Assembly: GCA_009782785.1 (NCBI GenBank)
Contig: WRIJ01000005.1
Coordinates: 1 to 64,000, forward strand
Origin: Propionibacteriaceae bacterium
GTDB lineage: Bacteria > Actinomycetota > Actinomycetes > Propionibacteriales > Propionibacteriaceae
Length of the DNA stretch: 64,000 nucleotides
Direction: 5' to 3'
The notes below the pieces were generated by a model. The model was not told the DNA's origin and searched no databases. It was given only the letters and a program-made list of their open reading frames with translations. The translations under genes and the position numbers were made by a program. Below, in pieces: positions 24,010-33,728 of this stretch (positions within the stretch are counted from its first letter, which is position 1; every line of letters begins with the position of its first letter).

Positions 24010-24810
24010 CTACTGGGGATTCATTGGGCAGCGAAGAGCGTTCACCATGTCGGTGACGTACTGGGTTAATCGGTGGTCAGTGTCGGAGTCTTGACCGGCA
24101 ATGATGTTGACGATAGCGCTCCCCACGATGACGCCATCTGCATGAGCGCTGAGTTCGCGTACCTGCTCGGGGTTCGAGATGCCGAAACCCACCGCTACAG
24201 GAACATCGGTGACTTCACGGATGTGAGAGATGATCCCGGCAATGTCGGTGGTGATAGAACTGCGCTCACCAGTTACCCCCAGAGAGCTCACTAGATAAAT
24301 GAATCCCTCCCCCTGGCGGGCAATCATCTGGGTGCGGTCCATCGAGGTTGGAGCAATCATGGAAATCAGGCACACCCCAGCACCCCCAGCAATTTCACGC
24401 ACCTCGCAGTGTTCCTCGAAGGGAAGATCAGGAATGATCACACCATCGACTCCTACTCGTGCGGCATCAGCAAAGAACTGCTCGTACCCATAGTGATGCA
24501 CCGGATTAAGGTAGGTCATCAACACGAGAGGAACAGTCCTCAGGTCTTCGCGACGCAGAGTCTCCACCAAGTCCAATAACTTCGCTAGCGTCGTCCCGCT
24601 GGCCAAGGCCCGGGCACTCGATGCCTGGATGCTGGGCCCTTCAGCGACAGGATCTGAGAACGGTACGCCGATCTCGACGAGGTTAACTCCGCAATCGACG
24701 AGCATGTTGACGTAGCGGCGGGTGTCTTCAATGCTGGGATCACCACCAGTCAGGAACCCAATGAACGCCTTAGTCTTAAATGCTTCACGAATACGGCTCG
24801 CAGAGATCAT
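24010..24810 (-). CDS. trpA: Tryptophan synthase alpha subunit
   Basis: The 266-residue TIM-barrel subunit cleaves indole-3-glycerol phosphate to indole and glyceraldehyde-3-phosphate, and channels indole to TrpB. Catalytic Glu and Asp lie in [15 protein letters not shown] (Glu about 47, Asp about 58). The phosphate-binding part is [13 protein letters not shown] and VIVGSAIV. It is the last gene of the trp operon, overlapping trpB by 4 nt. The length is normal and all expected residues are present. Confidence 0.96.
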   Translation of the reverse strand: MISASRIREAFKTKAFIGFLTGGDPSIEDTRRYVNMLVDCGVNLVEIGVPFSDPVAEGPSIQASSARALASGTTLAKLLDLVETLRREDLRTVPLVLMTYLNPVHHYGYEQFFADAARVGVDGVIIPDLPFEEHCEVREIAGGAGVCLISMIAPTSMDRTQMIARQGEGFIYLVSSLGVTGERSSITTDIAGIISHIREVTDVPVAVGFGISNPEQVRELSAHADGVIVGSAIVNIIAGQDSDTDHRLTQYVTDMVNALRCPMNPQ

Positions 24811-25991
24811 GACTCCTCCAGCTTCTGTCCCCGATATCGAGCAATCGAAGCAACATCCTTGTCTCCTCGCCCCGAGAGGCAGATGATGACTGACTCGTTA
24901 TGGCTGAGGGTTGGCACGAGCTTTCGAGCCTGCGCAATGGCATGAGCTGATTCGATCGCGGGAATGATTCCTTCCATGCGGGAGAGATATTCGAACCCTT
25001 CGACAGCCTCTTCGTCGGTGACCGGTACGTAGGTAGCTCGACCGGTGTCGTACAACCACGCATGTTCGGGCCCAATCCCTGGGTAGTCCAATCCAGCAGA
25101 GATGGAATGAACTGGTGCGATCTGTCCAGCATCATCCTGACAGAAATAGGACTTCATTCCATGGAAGATACCGAGTTTCCCGGTTGCTATGGTTGCAGCA
25201 GTACGTTCGGTGTCGACCCCTAGTCCAGCTGCCTCACACCCCATCAAGTTGACCTCTGCATCGTCCATGAACCCGTAGAAGACACCGATGGCATTACTCC
25301 CACCTCCCACACAGGCAAGAACGCTGTGGGGGAGTGTGCCTTCTCTCTCCATGATCTGGTTGCGAGCCTCGCGTCCAATGATGGTCTGAAAGTCTCGTAC
25401 GATCATGGGGAAAGGATGAGGCCCCATCACCGAGCCCATCACATAGTGGGTGTCATCAACTCGTGTGGTCCATTGCCTCATCGCCTCGTTGACGGCATCC
25501 TTGAGGGTTTGGGTCCCCGAGGTCACTCGATGGACGCGAGCCCCCAAGAGCTCCATTCGATAGACGTTGAGTGCTTGGCGGCGAGCATCTTCGTCACCCA
25601 TGAAAATCTCACACTCCAAACCCATGAGTGCTGCAGCTGTAGCTGTGGCAACACCATGTTGACCAGCTCCGGTCTCGGCAATGACTCGGGTCTTGCCCAT
25701 ACGCTGGGCGAGAAGGGCTTGCCCCAACACGTTGTTGATCTTGTGGGATCCGGTGTGATTAAGATCCTCTCGTTTGAGATAAACCTTGGCTCCGCCCAAG
25801 TCTTGAGTCATTTTCTGGGCATAGTAGAGCAGGGATGGTCGCCCAGCATAAGTGTTCAGCAGTGTGGTTAACTCGTTGACAAATCCAGGATCACCTTGGG
25901 CGGCTTCGTACTGCTTCTCTAAGTGGTGAAGCTCATTCATGAGGGTTTCAGGAATATATTGCCCACCATGGATTCCATATCGCTGGTTCAT
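24807..25991 (-). CDS. trpB: Tryptophan synthase beta subunit
   Basis: The 394-residue PLP enzyme condenses indole with serine to give tryptophan. The PLP lysine is in [11 protein letters not shown]. The phosphate-binding loop is [10 protein letters not shown]. The catalytic Glu region is [15 protein letters not shown]. It starts [18 protein letters not shown], the usual N-terminus of TrpB1. It overlaps trpA downstream and trpCF upstream by 4 nt each, so stoichiometric expression with trpA is expected. Confidence 0.97.
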   Translation of the reverse strand: MNQRYGIHGGQYIPETLMNELHHLEKQYEAAQGDPGFVNELTTLLNTYAGRPSLLYYAQKMTQDLGGAKVYLKREDLNHTGSHKINNVLGQALLAQRMGKTRVIAETGAGQHGVATATAAALMGLECEIFMGDEDARRQALNVYRMELLGARVHRVTSGTQTLKDAVNEAMRQWTTRVDDTHYVMGSVMGPHPFPMIVRDFQTIIGREARNQIMEREGTLPHSVLACVGGGSNAIGVFYGFMDDAEVNLMGCEAAGLGVDTERTAATIATGKLGIFHGMKSYFCQDDAGQIAPVHSISAGLDYPGIGPEHAWLYDTGRATYVPVTDEEAVEGFEYLSRMEGIIPAIESAHAIAQARKLVPTLSHNESVIICLSGRGDKDVASIARYRGQKLEES

Positions 25992-27448
25992 GGAGTCCTC
26001 CTGGGGTCTTGGGTTGCACGTACGATGTGAATGAACTGAGCAATCTTGGCTGGGTCTTTGACACCATTCGTCTCGACCCCACTGGAGACATCCACCCCGG
26101 TAACACCCAGGGTTAGGGCACCACTGACATTCTCACACGTGAGTCCACCAGCCAAAAAGAATCCAGGCATATCAGGGTAGTGCCGGACATCATCGAGCAG
26201 AGACCAGTCCATGACTTGCCCGGAACCGGGTTTTGGCCCATCAAAGAGCAGATAGTCAGGATCAACATTCAATGCGTACGCAAAGGACTCGCGGTCAACA
26301 ATGGACCAAGCATTGATGATAGGTACCCGAGGAAGAACCTGTCGCAGAGCTTCAACATAGCTGGGGGACTCGTGTCCATGGAGTTGAATCATAGAAATCG
26401 CGCCAGAATTGACCGCTTCAACGATATCTTCAATAGCCGCATCGCGGAAGACCCCCACGGTCAATATTCGTGGGTCCATCATGGAGCGAAGCTGGGAGGC
26501 AGTCGCAAGATCAACGCGGCGCTGACTTTCTTCAGCGAAAACGAATCCTGCATATTCTGGTAAACACTGGTTGAGGATGGCAATATCATCCGCCCGGGAG
26601 ATGCCACAGATTTTCACCATAGGACACAGGGAGGTCTGGCCCATGGGTGTAGCCATCTCTTGGAGTGCAGCCCCACGTAACCCTCGAAGGGTGGTCGCCC
26701 GATCGGGGGCTCTCATCAAGAATTCTCCAACCAGCATGGCATCGGCTCTGGCTTGCACCGCTTGGGCGGCGTGCTTAAAAGAGGTCACCCCAGATTCCCA
26801 GATGAAGATACGATCCTCAGGAACGCGGCTTCGCAGAGCGGCACTGGTGGACGTGTCCACAGTGAAGGAACTCAAGTCACGGTTGTTCACTCCAATGATT
26901 CGCGCCCCGAGGTCCACGGCTCGATCAACCTCTTCAGCGTTGTGGGTTTCGGTGACGCAACTCAAACCAAGTTCATCCCCGAGGGCGAGAAATTCTTGGA
27001 GCTGCCCGTCACTGAGCAGGGAACAGATGAGCAGTACTGCTGAGGCTCCCAATGCTCGAGCCTGGAAGATTTGGTAGGGATCGATTGTGAAATCTTTGCG
27101 CAGGATCGGAAGCGTCACATGGGTGGAAATGTCATAGAGGTGGGCATCTGAACCCAGAAATTGGGTGGGTTCGGTGAGAACAGAGATCGCGGCAGCCCCG
27201 GCCAGTTGGTAGTCCCGGGCGATGTCCAAGTACGGGAAGTCGCGGGAAATCAATCCTTTTGAGGGGGAGGCTTTCTTCACTTCAGCAATGAAACTCATCC
27301 CAGGTGTCCGTAGTGCTTGTTCAAAGAGAAAACCTTCACGGATAGGGGTGTTGAGGGCTCGGCGAATCATGTCAGCCCTGGAGGTAGTGATGAGGTCGGC
27401 TTCGACTCGTGAACGAGCCGATTGTGCCAAGATGTCGAGAATAGTCAT
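25988..27448 (-). CDS. trpCF: Fused indole-3-glycerol-phosphate synthase/PRA isomerase
   Basis: The 486-residue protein carries two consecutive TIM barrels. Residues about 1-255 are Trp[27 protein letters not shown] and [12 protein letters not shown]. Residues about 275-480 are Trp[29 protein letters not shown] and LTVGVFRD. The first makes indole-3-glycerol phosphate from the product of the second. The C-F order matches the enterobacterial and corynebacterial fusion. The gene overlaps trpB by 4 nt and trpD by 4 nt. No linker oddity or lesion is seen. Confidence 0.96.
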   Translation of the reverse strand: MTILDILAQSARSRVEADLITTSRADMIRRALNTPIREGFLFEQALRTPGMSFIAEVKKASPSKGLISRDFPYLDIARDYQLAGAAAISVLTEPTQFLGSDAHLYDISTHVTLPILRKDFTIDPYQIFQARALGASAVLLICSLLSDGQLQEFLALGDELGLSCVTETHNAEEVDRAVDLGARIIGVNNRDLSSFTVDTSTSAALRSRVPEDRIFIWESGVTSFKHAAQAVQARADAMLVGEFLMRAPDRATTLRGLRGAALQEMATPMGQTSLCPMVKICGISRADDIAILNQCLPEYAGFVFAEESQRRVDLATASQLRSMMDPRILTVGVFRDAAIEDIVEAVNSGAISMIQLHGHESPSYVEALRQVLPRVPIINAWSIVDRESFAYALNVDPDYLLFDGPKPGSGQVMDWSLLDDVRHYPDMPGFFLAGGLTCENVSGALTLGVTGVDVSSGVETNGVKDPAKIAQFIHIVRATQDPRRTP

Positions 27449-28470
27449 GCTTGATTGGTGAGCTGGATGAATCGATCGAGTTGGGTTCGCCCCGCGCCAG
27501 AGTTGATCGTGTCACGGGCCAGCTCAACGGCTTGACTCATGGAGAGATCCTCTCGTGCAAGATAGAGGGCAGCGGCACTATTGAGCAGGACAGCATCAGT
27601 TGTGGGGCCCTGAAAGCCATCGAGGATTGCCCGAGTGATGGTGGCATTTTCTTCTGGTGTTCCTCCGACCAGGTCTTGTTTCGTACATAGCGAGAATCCT
27701 AGTTTCTCTGGGTGAAGGGTGTAGAGCTTAAATTCCCCATGGCGCACTTCACAGACAGAAGTCGGCCCACTCATGGAGATCTCATCGAGGCCATCGTGCC
27801 CATGAACCACCATGGCATTCTCGACACCCAGATTGTGCAGTACCTTGGCCAGCGGTTCAACGAGGTCTTCATCGTAGACTCCCAGCAGTTCCATGGTCGC
27901 ACCAGCAGGGTTGACGAGCGGGCCGAGGATGTTGAAGATGGTACGAATCCCGAGCTCGGAGCGTACTGGGGCAACGAATTTCATGGCCAAGTGGTAGTTC
28001 TGGGCGTAGAGGAAGCACAGTCCGATCTCTTCCAATATCTCTAACGACTTCTCAGGGCTGACATCGATCTTCACCCCGAGGGCCTCGAGGACATCAGCTG
28101 CCCCCGAGCGGGAGGTCGCCGCACGATTACCATGCTTCGCAACTCGTACCCCAGCTGCCGACACGACGAGCGCTGAGGTGGTGGAAATGTTGAAAGAATT
28201 TGACCGATCCCCACCGGTTCCAACAATTTCGAGGACTGGCATGTTGTTGAGCAGACGTACGCAATGCTTACGCATTCCGGCGGCAGAGGCCGTGATTTCG
28301 GTGATAGTTTCACCCTTGAGGCTCATCGCTGTCAGGTATGCCGCCATCTGTATCTGGGTGGCTTTGCCGTTCATGATTTCGTCCATGACACCTTCAGCGA
28401 GATCGTACGACAGTTCTTGGCGTTTCACTGCTTGCTGAATGGCCTCACCGATGTGATTGTTTTCTGGCAC
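27445..28470 (-). CDS. trpD: Anthranilate phosphoribosyltransferase
   Basis: The 341-residue enzyme transfers the phosphoribosyl group of PRPP to anthranilate. The PRPP site is visible as VGTGGDRSNSFNIST and the anthranilate site as VAKHGNRAATSRSGAADVLEALG. Other family segments include FNILGPLVNPA and MVVHGHDGLDEIS. I place the start at GTG 28470 because AAGGAG lies 6 nt before it. A GTG at 28494 would overlap trpG by 11 nt and has no ribosome-binding site. It overlaps trpCF by 4 nt. Confidence 0.94.
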   Translation of the reverse strand: MPENNHIGEAIQQAVKRQELSYDLAEGVMDEIMNGKATQIQMAAYLTAMSLKGETITEITASAAGMRKHCVRLLNNMPVLEIVGTGGDRSNSFNISTTSALVVSAAGVRVAKHGNRAATSRSGAADVLEALGVKIDVSPEKSLEILEEIGLCFLYAQNYHLAMKFVAPVRSELGIRTIFNILGPLVNPAGATMELLGVYDEDLVEPLAKVLHNLGVENAMVVHGHDGLDEISMSGPTSVCEVRHGEFKLYTLHPEKLGFSLCTKQDLVGGTPEENATITRAILDGFQGPTTDAVLLNSAAALYLAREDLSMSQAVELARDTINSGAGRTQLDRFIQLTNQA

Positions 28471-28483
28471 CTGGGTCTCCTTG

Positions 28484-29077
28484 TTAGCGACCACAGTCTA
28501 CGCCCCGAGGAGGTAGTGCTATGAAATTCTCGAGCATTTTCGCACCGTACGGGGTCAAAATGGACTCCGGGTGGAATTGCACACCGTAGATGTCGAAGTC
28601 GCGGTGGTGGATACCCTGGATTTCCCCAAGGTCACTGACGGCTGAGACGATGAGTTCTTCAGGAATCGTGGCAGGATCTGCGACGAGCGAATGGTAGCGA
28701 CCGACTGGTATCTCGGTGGGCAAACCCTCAAACAGCTGGTTGGGGGCCACCACGCGAATCAGTGAGGTTTTCCCGTGCATGAGCTGTGGAGCGTGAGTGA
28801 TCGTGGCACCGTAGGCCTCACAAATTCCCTGGTGGCCGAGGCATACCCCCAGGATGGGAAATCGCTGACCGAGTTCTTTGACCACGTCGATACAGATTCC
28901 CGCCTCTGCCGGATAACCGGGGCCAGGGGAGAGGATCACGTGGCTGGGGTTCATGGAAGCCACATCACTCACACGCAGTGCATCATTGCGGACCACGCGG
29001 ATATCCGGATCGATCGCCCCCACCATCTGATAGAGGTTATAGGTGAAGGAATCGTAGTTGTCGATGATGAGGATCAT
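28484..29077 (-). CDS. trpG: Anthranilate synthase glutamine amidotransferase subunit
   Basis: The 197-residue class I amidotransferase supplies ammonia to TrpE. The nucleophile is the Cys in GVCLGHQGICEAYG and the other triad members are in VQFHPESIL. The N-terminus MILIIDNYDSFTYNLYQ is typical. I place the start at ATG 29077, where it overlaps the trpE stop (ATGA); an ATG at 29098 would add seven unrelated residues. It could also serve aminodeoxychorismate synthase (PabA role), since no separate pabA is visible here. Confidence 0.95.
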   Translation of the reverse strand: MILIIDNYDSFTYNLYQMVGAIDPDIRVVRNDALRVSDVASMNPSHVILSPGPGYPAEAGICIDVVKELGQRFPILGVCLGHQGICEAYGATITHAPQLMHGKTSLIRVVAPNQLFEGLPTEIPVGRYHSLVADPATIPEELIVSAVSDLGEIQGIHHRDFDIYGVQFHPESILTPYGAKMLENFIALPPRGVDCGR

Positions 29078-30576
29078 GGGGTGCCTTGTCTCGTACAAAC
29101 GAGGTCATCACCATGGGGCAGTGACACTGCATCCACGACGGCTTGCATCTTGTTCACAATCTCTTGCCATTCTTTCTCAGGGTCAGAATCGGCCACGATC
29201 CCACAGCCAGCGCGCAGATAGACCCTGCCTCCACGCTTGTACGCCAGCCGTATCGCGATACAGGTGTCGAGATCACCAGTGGTCGACAGGTAGCCGATCG
29301 CACCCCCATAGACTCCGCGACGTACTTGCTCAAGATCGTTAATAATCTGGCAGGCTCTGATTTTGGGCGCGCCCGAGAGGGTTCCAGCAGGGAGTACGGC
29401 GCCCAAGACATCCATGGGTGTCACATCCTCGCGAATTCTTCCTGTGACGACGGAACCAAGATGCATCACATGGGAGAAGCGAAGTACACTCATCAGTTGT
29501 CTTACCTCAACGGATGAGAATTCGGAGATCTTGCCGAGATCATTACGGCCCAAATCAACCAACATCGTGTGTTCTGCGATCTCTTTCTCGTCGCCGGCGA
29601 GTTCTCTTTCCAACAACTCGTCCTCGTTGGCGTCTCGCCCGCGAGGCCTCGTACCGGCCAGAGGGTAGGTCATCACCTGATCGCCAGTGAGTTTGACGAG
29701 GGTCTCGGGGCTCGCTCCAGCTATTTCGAGTTCATCGGAGGAGAAATAGAACATGTAGGGGCTGGGGTTGTGCTGGCGAAGATAATCGTACGTCCCAAAG
29801 AGGCTTCCTTGTGCCTCTGCTTTCACCCGTTGCGAGAGTACGACCTGGAAGATGTCACCTTCCGTAATGTGGTGCGAAGCGGTAGTGACCATGTCAATGA
29901 ATTCATCATGGGTGTGCGACGATTCGAACTCGCCTACCCGCAGCTCCTCCATACTAGCCATTTCCCCATAGGCGACCAGTTCTGCCATGGCGGTCAGGTC
30001 GTCCAGCGCCTGGGTGTAACCACCAGGGAGATCATCGAGGGAGATCGTACGGATGCAGAAGACTTCGCCACGTAGATGGTCGAAGGCTATGACGTGGTCA
30101 AAGAACATGAGGTCGACGTCGTTGAACCCCTCTTCGTCGAGAGCATCCCAGCGTAAACTTGGTTCGCCATATCTCAGATAATCGTAGGCGATGTAGCCAG
30201 CGAGTCCTCCGGTGAACGGTGGGAGCCCTTCGATGCGTGGGCCCAGGTGTTCTGCGATCAGCTGCGAGATGATGGGCCCTGGGGAGTCCACACGCCTGGT
30301 GCTGGGTTCAGCTCCGAGCTCGCGGATGGTCAAAACATGATCGTGGCAGGTGAGTTCGAGTCGAGGGTTGTAGCCCACGAAGGTGTACCGACCCGTGTCG
30401 CCAGAGTCCTCCATCGATTCGAGGATGAAACAATGGTGAGAGATCTTCTTGCAGGCAAGAAATACTTCTGTGGGCGTACGCTCGAGACCTACCATGCGCA
30501 GGACGACAGGAGCGCTACGATAGTCGCCCACCCACGAGTCTAACTCTCCTGGTGTGGTTAAAATGGTGGATTCCAC
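29074..30576 (-). CDS. trpE: Anthranilate synthase component I
   Basis: The 500-residue chorismate-binding enzyme makes anthranilate with TrpG. The N-terminal ILESMED segment contains the position linked to tryptophan feedback inhibition. The C-terminal half has the chorismate site (AGTRPRGRD, DLGRNDLGKI, LPAGTLSGAPK and YGGAIGY). It starts at GTG 30576 and heads trpE-G-D-CF-B-A. The 5' region carries a 10-bp hairpin but no Trp-rich leader peptide that I can see, so attenuation is not supported. It is divergent from tRNA-Trp. Confidence 0.95.
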   Translation of the reverse strand: MESTILTTPGELDSWVGDYRSAPVVLRMVGLERTPTEVFLACKKISHHCFILESMEDSGDTGRYTFVGYNPRLELTCHDHVLTIRELGAEPSTRRVDSPGPIISQLIAEHLGPRIEGLPPFTGGLAGYIAYDYLRYGEPSLRWDALDEEGFNDVDLMFFDHVIAFDHLRGEVFCIRTISLDDLPGGYTQALDDLTAMAELVAYGEMASMEELRVGEFESSHTHDEFIDMVTTASHHITEGDIFQVVLSQRVKAEAQGSLFGTYDYLRQHNPSPYMFYFSSDELEIAGASPETLVKLTGDQVMTYPLAGTRPRGRDANEDELLERELAGDEKEIAEHTMLVDLGRNDLGKISEFSSVEVRQLMSVLRFSHVMHLGSVVTGRIREDVTPMDVLGAVLPAGTLSGAPKIRACQIINDLEQVRRGVYGGAIGYLSTTGDLDTCIAIRLAYKRGGRVYLRAGCGIVADSDPEKEWQEIVNKMQAVVDAVSLPHGDDLVCTRQGTP

Positions 30577-30636
30577 GAGGGAGAATTCCCCTTCCCAGCT
30601 GTGGCAAGATGATGTCCTCTTGCACGGGCGATCACA

Positions 30637-30662
30637 AGGAGAAGTCCGGTTCGACTTCTCCT
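30637..30662 (-). promoter_or_regulatory. Hairpin in the trpE-tRNA-Trp divergent region
   Basis: AGGAGAAGTC and GACTTCTCCT (30637-30646, 30653-30662) form a 10-bp stem with a 6-nt loop. On the minus strand it lies about 60 nt before the trpE start. There is no T-tract, so it is not a plain terminator. It could be a protein-binding dyad or part of a leader. Confidence 0.45.
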
Positions 30663-30680
30663 AGCCAACTAGCGTACACT
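30651..30680 (+). promoter_or_regulatory. Promoter of tRNA-Trp-secE-nusG, overlapping trp promoter
   Basis: TCGACT (30651-30656), 18 bases and TACACT (30675-30680) make a candidate promoter 59 bp before the tRNA. The overlapping AGCGTA reads TACGCT on the minus strand, a possible -10 box for trpE. The two promoters would therefore compete for the same DNA. Confidence 0.45.
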
Positions 30681-30738
30681 GGTCGCTCGTGGTCGAAAGA
30701 CCTAGGCTGTCCTATGCCTTCCCAAGGGTGGCCGACCG

Positions 30739-30811
<73 letters not shown>

Positions 30812-30845
30812 CACGGGAAGGAAGGCACAAAGAAAGGCAAGTTCT

Positions 30846-31325
30846 GTGGCCAAGAAAAAGTCCGACGGTCCCCAGGGGGCTGGCAAGGATGTCGAACGTG
30901 ACAGCGTTGGCAAGAATGATCGCTCAATGAGCGAGGACTCCATCCTGTCCATGTTTCGCGGCGAAGAAGACACCAATGTGATCGTCGACGAGCAGGAGGC
31001 TCCTGCACCCAAGTCACGTACGAAGAGTTCCACCAAGTCTGCAGCTTCGGACCACAAGTCCGATACTTCAGCTCCTGGGAAGAAGAACCGTCCCACACGT
31101 TCTCGCGCAGAGGCCACCACCGACGACACCTCGAAGAGGACAGGTTTTGGAGAATTCCTCTCCCAAGTTGTTCAGGAATTGAAGAAAGTATCGTGGCCGA
31201 CGAGCGCTCAACTCTTTCAATACTTCCTGGTAGTGCTGGCTTTTGTTGTCTTCATGATTGCCTTTATTAGTCTCCTTGATTTCGTCTTCAGTGGTTTGAT
31301 GCTCAAGATCTTTGGTGGAGGGTAG
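30846..31325 (+). CDS. secE: Preprotein translocase subunit SecE
   Basis: The 159-residue product carries the SecE core in its last 60 residues: an amphipathic helix (GEFLSQVVQELKKVSWPTS) and one membrane helix (QYFLVVLAFVVFMIAFISLLDFV). SecE clamps SecY in the protein-export channel. The preceding 100 residues form a charged Lys/Ser/Glu-rich cytoplasmic extension, longer than in most bacteria but common in actinobacteria. Translation starts at GTG 30846. It lies between tRNA-Trp and nusG, its standard place. Confidence 0.94.
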   Translation: MAKKKSDGPQGAGKDVERDSVGKNDRSMSEDSILSMFRGEEDTNVIVDEQEAPAPKSRTKSSTKSAASDHKSDTSAPGKKNRPTRSRAEATTDDTSKRTGFGEFLSQVVQELKKVSWPTSAQLFQYFLVVLAFVVFMIAFISLLDFVFSGLMLKIFGGG

Positions 31326-31331
31326 GACTTG

Positions 31332-32222
31332 ATGACTGAAACAGAAGTGAGTTTTTCCGAACCAACCGATGAATCTGCCGACGATGTGTTGATGATGCCC
31401 AGTGATGAGTCTGCTACGGATATCTCCCTACCAGCAGAGGTCGACAGTGAACTGAATCTCGCCCTTGGTGACGATGAGCCTGAAGAGGAAGACTTGGGTA
31501 TCAATCTTGACCTAGGTGGGAGCGAAACCCCTGAGGCTCCTGCAGATGAGATCCATTTTGAGGACGAGGAAACCCCAGCTGTCAGCGATGAAGAGTCGAC
31601 TACTGATGAAGCTGAACTGGAGGCCACTCGTGAAGAGATTCGAGCATCCTTGGTGTCTCGGGTCGGTGACTGGTTCGTCGTACATACCTACTCAGGTATG
31701 GAGAAGCGGGTGAAGCAGAACCTGGACTCCCGAGTGAAGACTCTCAATATGGAGGACTTCATCTATGAAACAGTGGTTCCCACCGAAGATGTGATTGAGA
31801 TTCGCAATGGTGCCAAGAAAACGATCACCAGGACCGTACTGCCTGGTTATGTTCTGGTACGCATGGACTTAACCGATGACTCTTGGTCAGCAGTACGACA
31901 CACACCCTCGGTGACCGGTTTTGTTGGTCATGCTAATGAGCCAGTGCCGTTGAGCCTCGATGAGGTCGTGGAGATGATGCTCCCGGCAGCAATGGCAGCG
32001 AAGGTGGATAAGGAATCCGGCAAACCTCAACGTAAGAAGAAAGTTGAGTTGCTGGACTTCCATGTTGGCGACTCGGTTATGCTCACGGAAGGACCATTCA
32101 CAGGGGTCCATGCCACGATCACTGAGATCGATACACATAATTCGCGACTCAAAGTCTCTTTGGAGTTCATGGGCCGCGATACACCTGTGGATTTGACGTT
32201 GGATCAGGTACAGAAAATCTGA
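31332..32222 (+). CDS. nusG: Transcription elongation/antitermination factor NusG
   Basis: The 296-residue product has an acidic N-terminal extension of about 110 residues (Asp/Glu/Ser-rich, no cysteine). The NGN domain ([38 protein letters not shown]) follows, and then a C-terminal KOW domain ([22 protein letters not shown]). It binds RNA polymerase and links it to Rho or ribosomes. ATG 31332 is preferred over TTG 31329 because of GGAGGG at 31317-31322. The gene follows secE by 6 nt. Confidence 0.95.
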   Translation: MTETEVSFSEPTDESADDVLMMPSDESATDISLPAEVDSELNLALGDDEPEEEDLGINLDLGGSETPEAPADEIHFEDEETPAVSDEESTTDEAELEATREEIRASLVSRVGDWFVVHTYSGMEKRVKQNLDSRVKTLNMEDFIYETVVPTEDVIEIRNGAKKTITRTVLPGYVLVRMDLTDDSWSAVRHTPSVTGFVGHANEPVPLSLDEVVEMMLPAAMAAKVDKESGKPQRKKKVELLDFHVGDSVMLTEGPFTGVHATITEIDTHNSRLKVSLEFMGRDTPVDLTLDQVQKI

Positions 32223-32228
32223 TTCACA

Positions 32229-32267
32229 CCCTGCATGTCAGGGAAACTCCACGGATGGTCCGTGGAG
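32229..32267 (+). promoter_or_regulatory. Two hairpins in the rplK leader
   Basis: CCCTG-CATGT-CAGGG (32229-32243) and CTCCACGGA-TGG-TCCGTGGAG (32247-32267) lie between nusG and rplK. The second is a strong 9-bp stem with a 3-nt loop. Ribosomal protein L1 is known to bind the rplKA leader as a translational repressor, so this could be its target, or a transcription pause or terminator lacking a T-tract. Confidence 0.45.
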
Positions 32268-32293
32268 ACTTCGAGAGTCAAGGAAGGACCCAC

Positions 32294-32725
32294 ATGGCTC
32301 CCAAGAAGAAGGTTGCGGCCCTTGTTAAGGTGCAACTCCAAGCTGGCTCAGCCACACCTGCCCCTCCGGTGGGTACGGCTCTCGGCCCTCATGGTGTCAA
32401 CATCATGGACTTCTGTAAGCAGTACAACTCTGCGACAGAATCCCAGCGTGGCTCCGTGATCCCAGTAGAGATCACGATTTATGAGGACCGTAGTTTCAGT
32501 TTCATCACCAAGACACCTCCAGCATCGTCACTGATTAAGAAAGCTGCTGGTTTGTCCTCAGGTTCAGCGAACCCTCTCAAGGACAAGGTGGGTTCGATTA
32601 ATCGAGCTCAGGTCAAGGAGATTGCTGAAGTGAAGATGCCAGATCTCAATGCTAATGACATTGATGCTGCTATGAAGATCGTTGAAGGATCTGCCCGTTC
32701 AATGGGCATACTCGTCGACGGCTAG
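32294..32725 (+). CDS. rplK: 50S ribosomal protein L11
   Basis: The 143-residue protein starts [19 protein letters not shown] and contains the Pro-rich N-terminal domain ([22 protein letters not shown]). The rRNA-binding C-terminal domain includes [25 protein letters not shown]. It forms the GTPase-associated centre with 23S rRNA and is the target of thiostrepton. AGGAAGGA precedes the ATG at 32294. It lies before rplA in the usual order. Confidence 0.97.
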   Translation: MAPKKKVAALVKVQLQAGSATPAPPVGTALGPHGVNIMDFCKQYNSATESQRGSVIPVEITIYEDRSFSFITKTPPASSLIKKAAGLSSGSANPLKDKVGSINRAQVKEIAEVKMPDLNANDIDAAMKIVEGSARSMGILVDG

Positions 32726-32772
32726 AAGCCCTCGACGTGGAAGGGGAGCGCCCCCGTACCACAACTGGAGAA

Positions 32773-32788
32773 CCACCATGCGAGGTGG
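32773..32788 (+). promoter_or_regulatory. Short hairpin before rplA
   Basis: CCACC-ATGCGA-GGTGG forms a 5-bp stem-loop 21 nt before the rplA start. It may modulate L1 translation; this is inferred from position only. Confidence 0.3.
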
Positions 32789-32809
32789 ATTCAAGGAAAG
32801 GAACCAGAC

Positions 32810-33514
32810 ATGAAGCGCAGTAAAGGATATCGCGAAGCTGACAGTAAACGCGAACCTGGAAAGCTCCACTCAGGAGCAGAGGCGGTCGCCCTCATTAAGC
32901 AAATGGCGACAGCAAAGTTTGATGAGACCATTGAGGTTTCGATGAGGCTCGGTATCGATCCTCGCAAAGCGGATCAAATGGTTCGCGGCACAGTTAATCT
33001 TCCTCACGGCACAGGTAAGACAGCACGGGTCCTCGTCTTTGCTACCGGTGAGAATGCTGCAGCTGCGCAAGCGGCTGGCGCTGATGAAGTGGGTGCCGAC
33101 GAGTTGATCGACAAGGTTGCCGGTGGCTACCTCGACTTCGACGCTGTGGTCTCTACCCCTGATCTCATGGGTAAGGTCGGCAAACTGGGTCGTGTGCTTG
33201 GTCCTCGCGGGTTGATGCCGAATCCGAAGACTGGCACAGTGACGATGGATGTTGCCAAGGCGGTCTCGGATATCAAGGGCGGAAAGATTGAGTTCCGTAC
33301 GGACCGCCACTCCAACTTGGCCTTCATCATTGGTAAAGCATCTTTTTCGCAAGAGCAGTTGCTGGAGAACTACCAGGCTGCCATGGATGAGGTGTTGAGG
33401 CTCAAGCCGAGTTCCTCAAAGGGCCGCTATATCCGCAAGATCACAATGAGCTCCACCATGGGCCCAGGTATCGATATCGAATCCGGCAAGAAATCTGGCG
33501 GTAGCGAAGCCTAG
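32810..33514 (+). CDS. rplA: 50S ribosomal protein L1
   Basis: The 234-residue protein forms the mobile L1 stalk near the ribosomal E site and autoregulates its operon in many bacteria. Recognisable segments are [41 protein letters not shown] and [26 protein letters not shown] lies before the ATG at 32810. Normally rplJ follows; here a 3.7-kb insertion separates them. Confidence 0.97.
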   Translation: MKRSKGYREADSKREPGKLHSGAEAVALIKQMATAKFDETIEVSMRLGIDPRKADQMVRGTVNLPHGTGKTARVLVFATGENAAAAQAAGADEVGADELIDKVAGGYLDFDAVVSTPDLMGKVGKLGRVLGPRGLMPNPKTGTVTMDVAKAVSDIKGGKIEFRTDRHSNLAFIIGKASFSQEQLLENYQAAMDEVLRLKPSSSKGRYIRKITMSSTMGPGIDIESGKKSGGSEA

Positions 33515-33650
33515 GATACCTCGCACTTATCCTCGGGGTTTGTTGACCATACTGCAAGGTCAACTGAAGAAAACAGTTCAGTTCGACTGCCCATCAAGGC
33601 AGAGAAATGACTGCCAGCACCCGGCGTACTGGTGCGCAGTGGTAGCGTAC

Positions 33651-33679
33651 TTCTGTGATCAGAAATCACAGGTTATACT
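33651..33679 (+). promoter_or_regulatory. Promoter with internal dyad, upstream of exopolysaccharide cassette
   Basis: TTCTGT (33651-33656) and TATACT (33674-33679) are spaced 17 bp, as -35 and -10 boxes. CTGTGAT-CAGAA-ATCACAG (33653-33671) is a perfect 7-bp-arm dyad lying in the spacer. TGTGA...TCACA is CRP/FNR-like, but with 7 rather than 6 central bases. Binding at this position would repress. Confidence 0.5.
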
Positions 33680-33728
33680 GGGGCGAACGATCCTAGTCGT
33701 GAGCAGAAAACCTATCAGAGGGGGATCC

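Noticed and set aside
30577-30738. Tryptophan attenuator or T-box upstream of trpE
   Set aside because: No leader peptide with tandem Trp codons, no T-box sequence and no terminator with a T-tract are present; only one hairpin is visible.
33542-33564. GTTGACC...GGTCAAC hairpin after rplA as a terminator
   Set aside because: The stem is short with a 9-nt loop and no T-tract follows, so it is not a convincing terminator.
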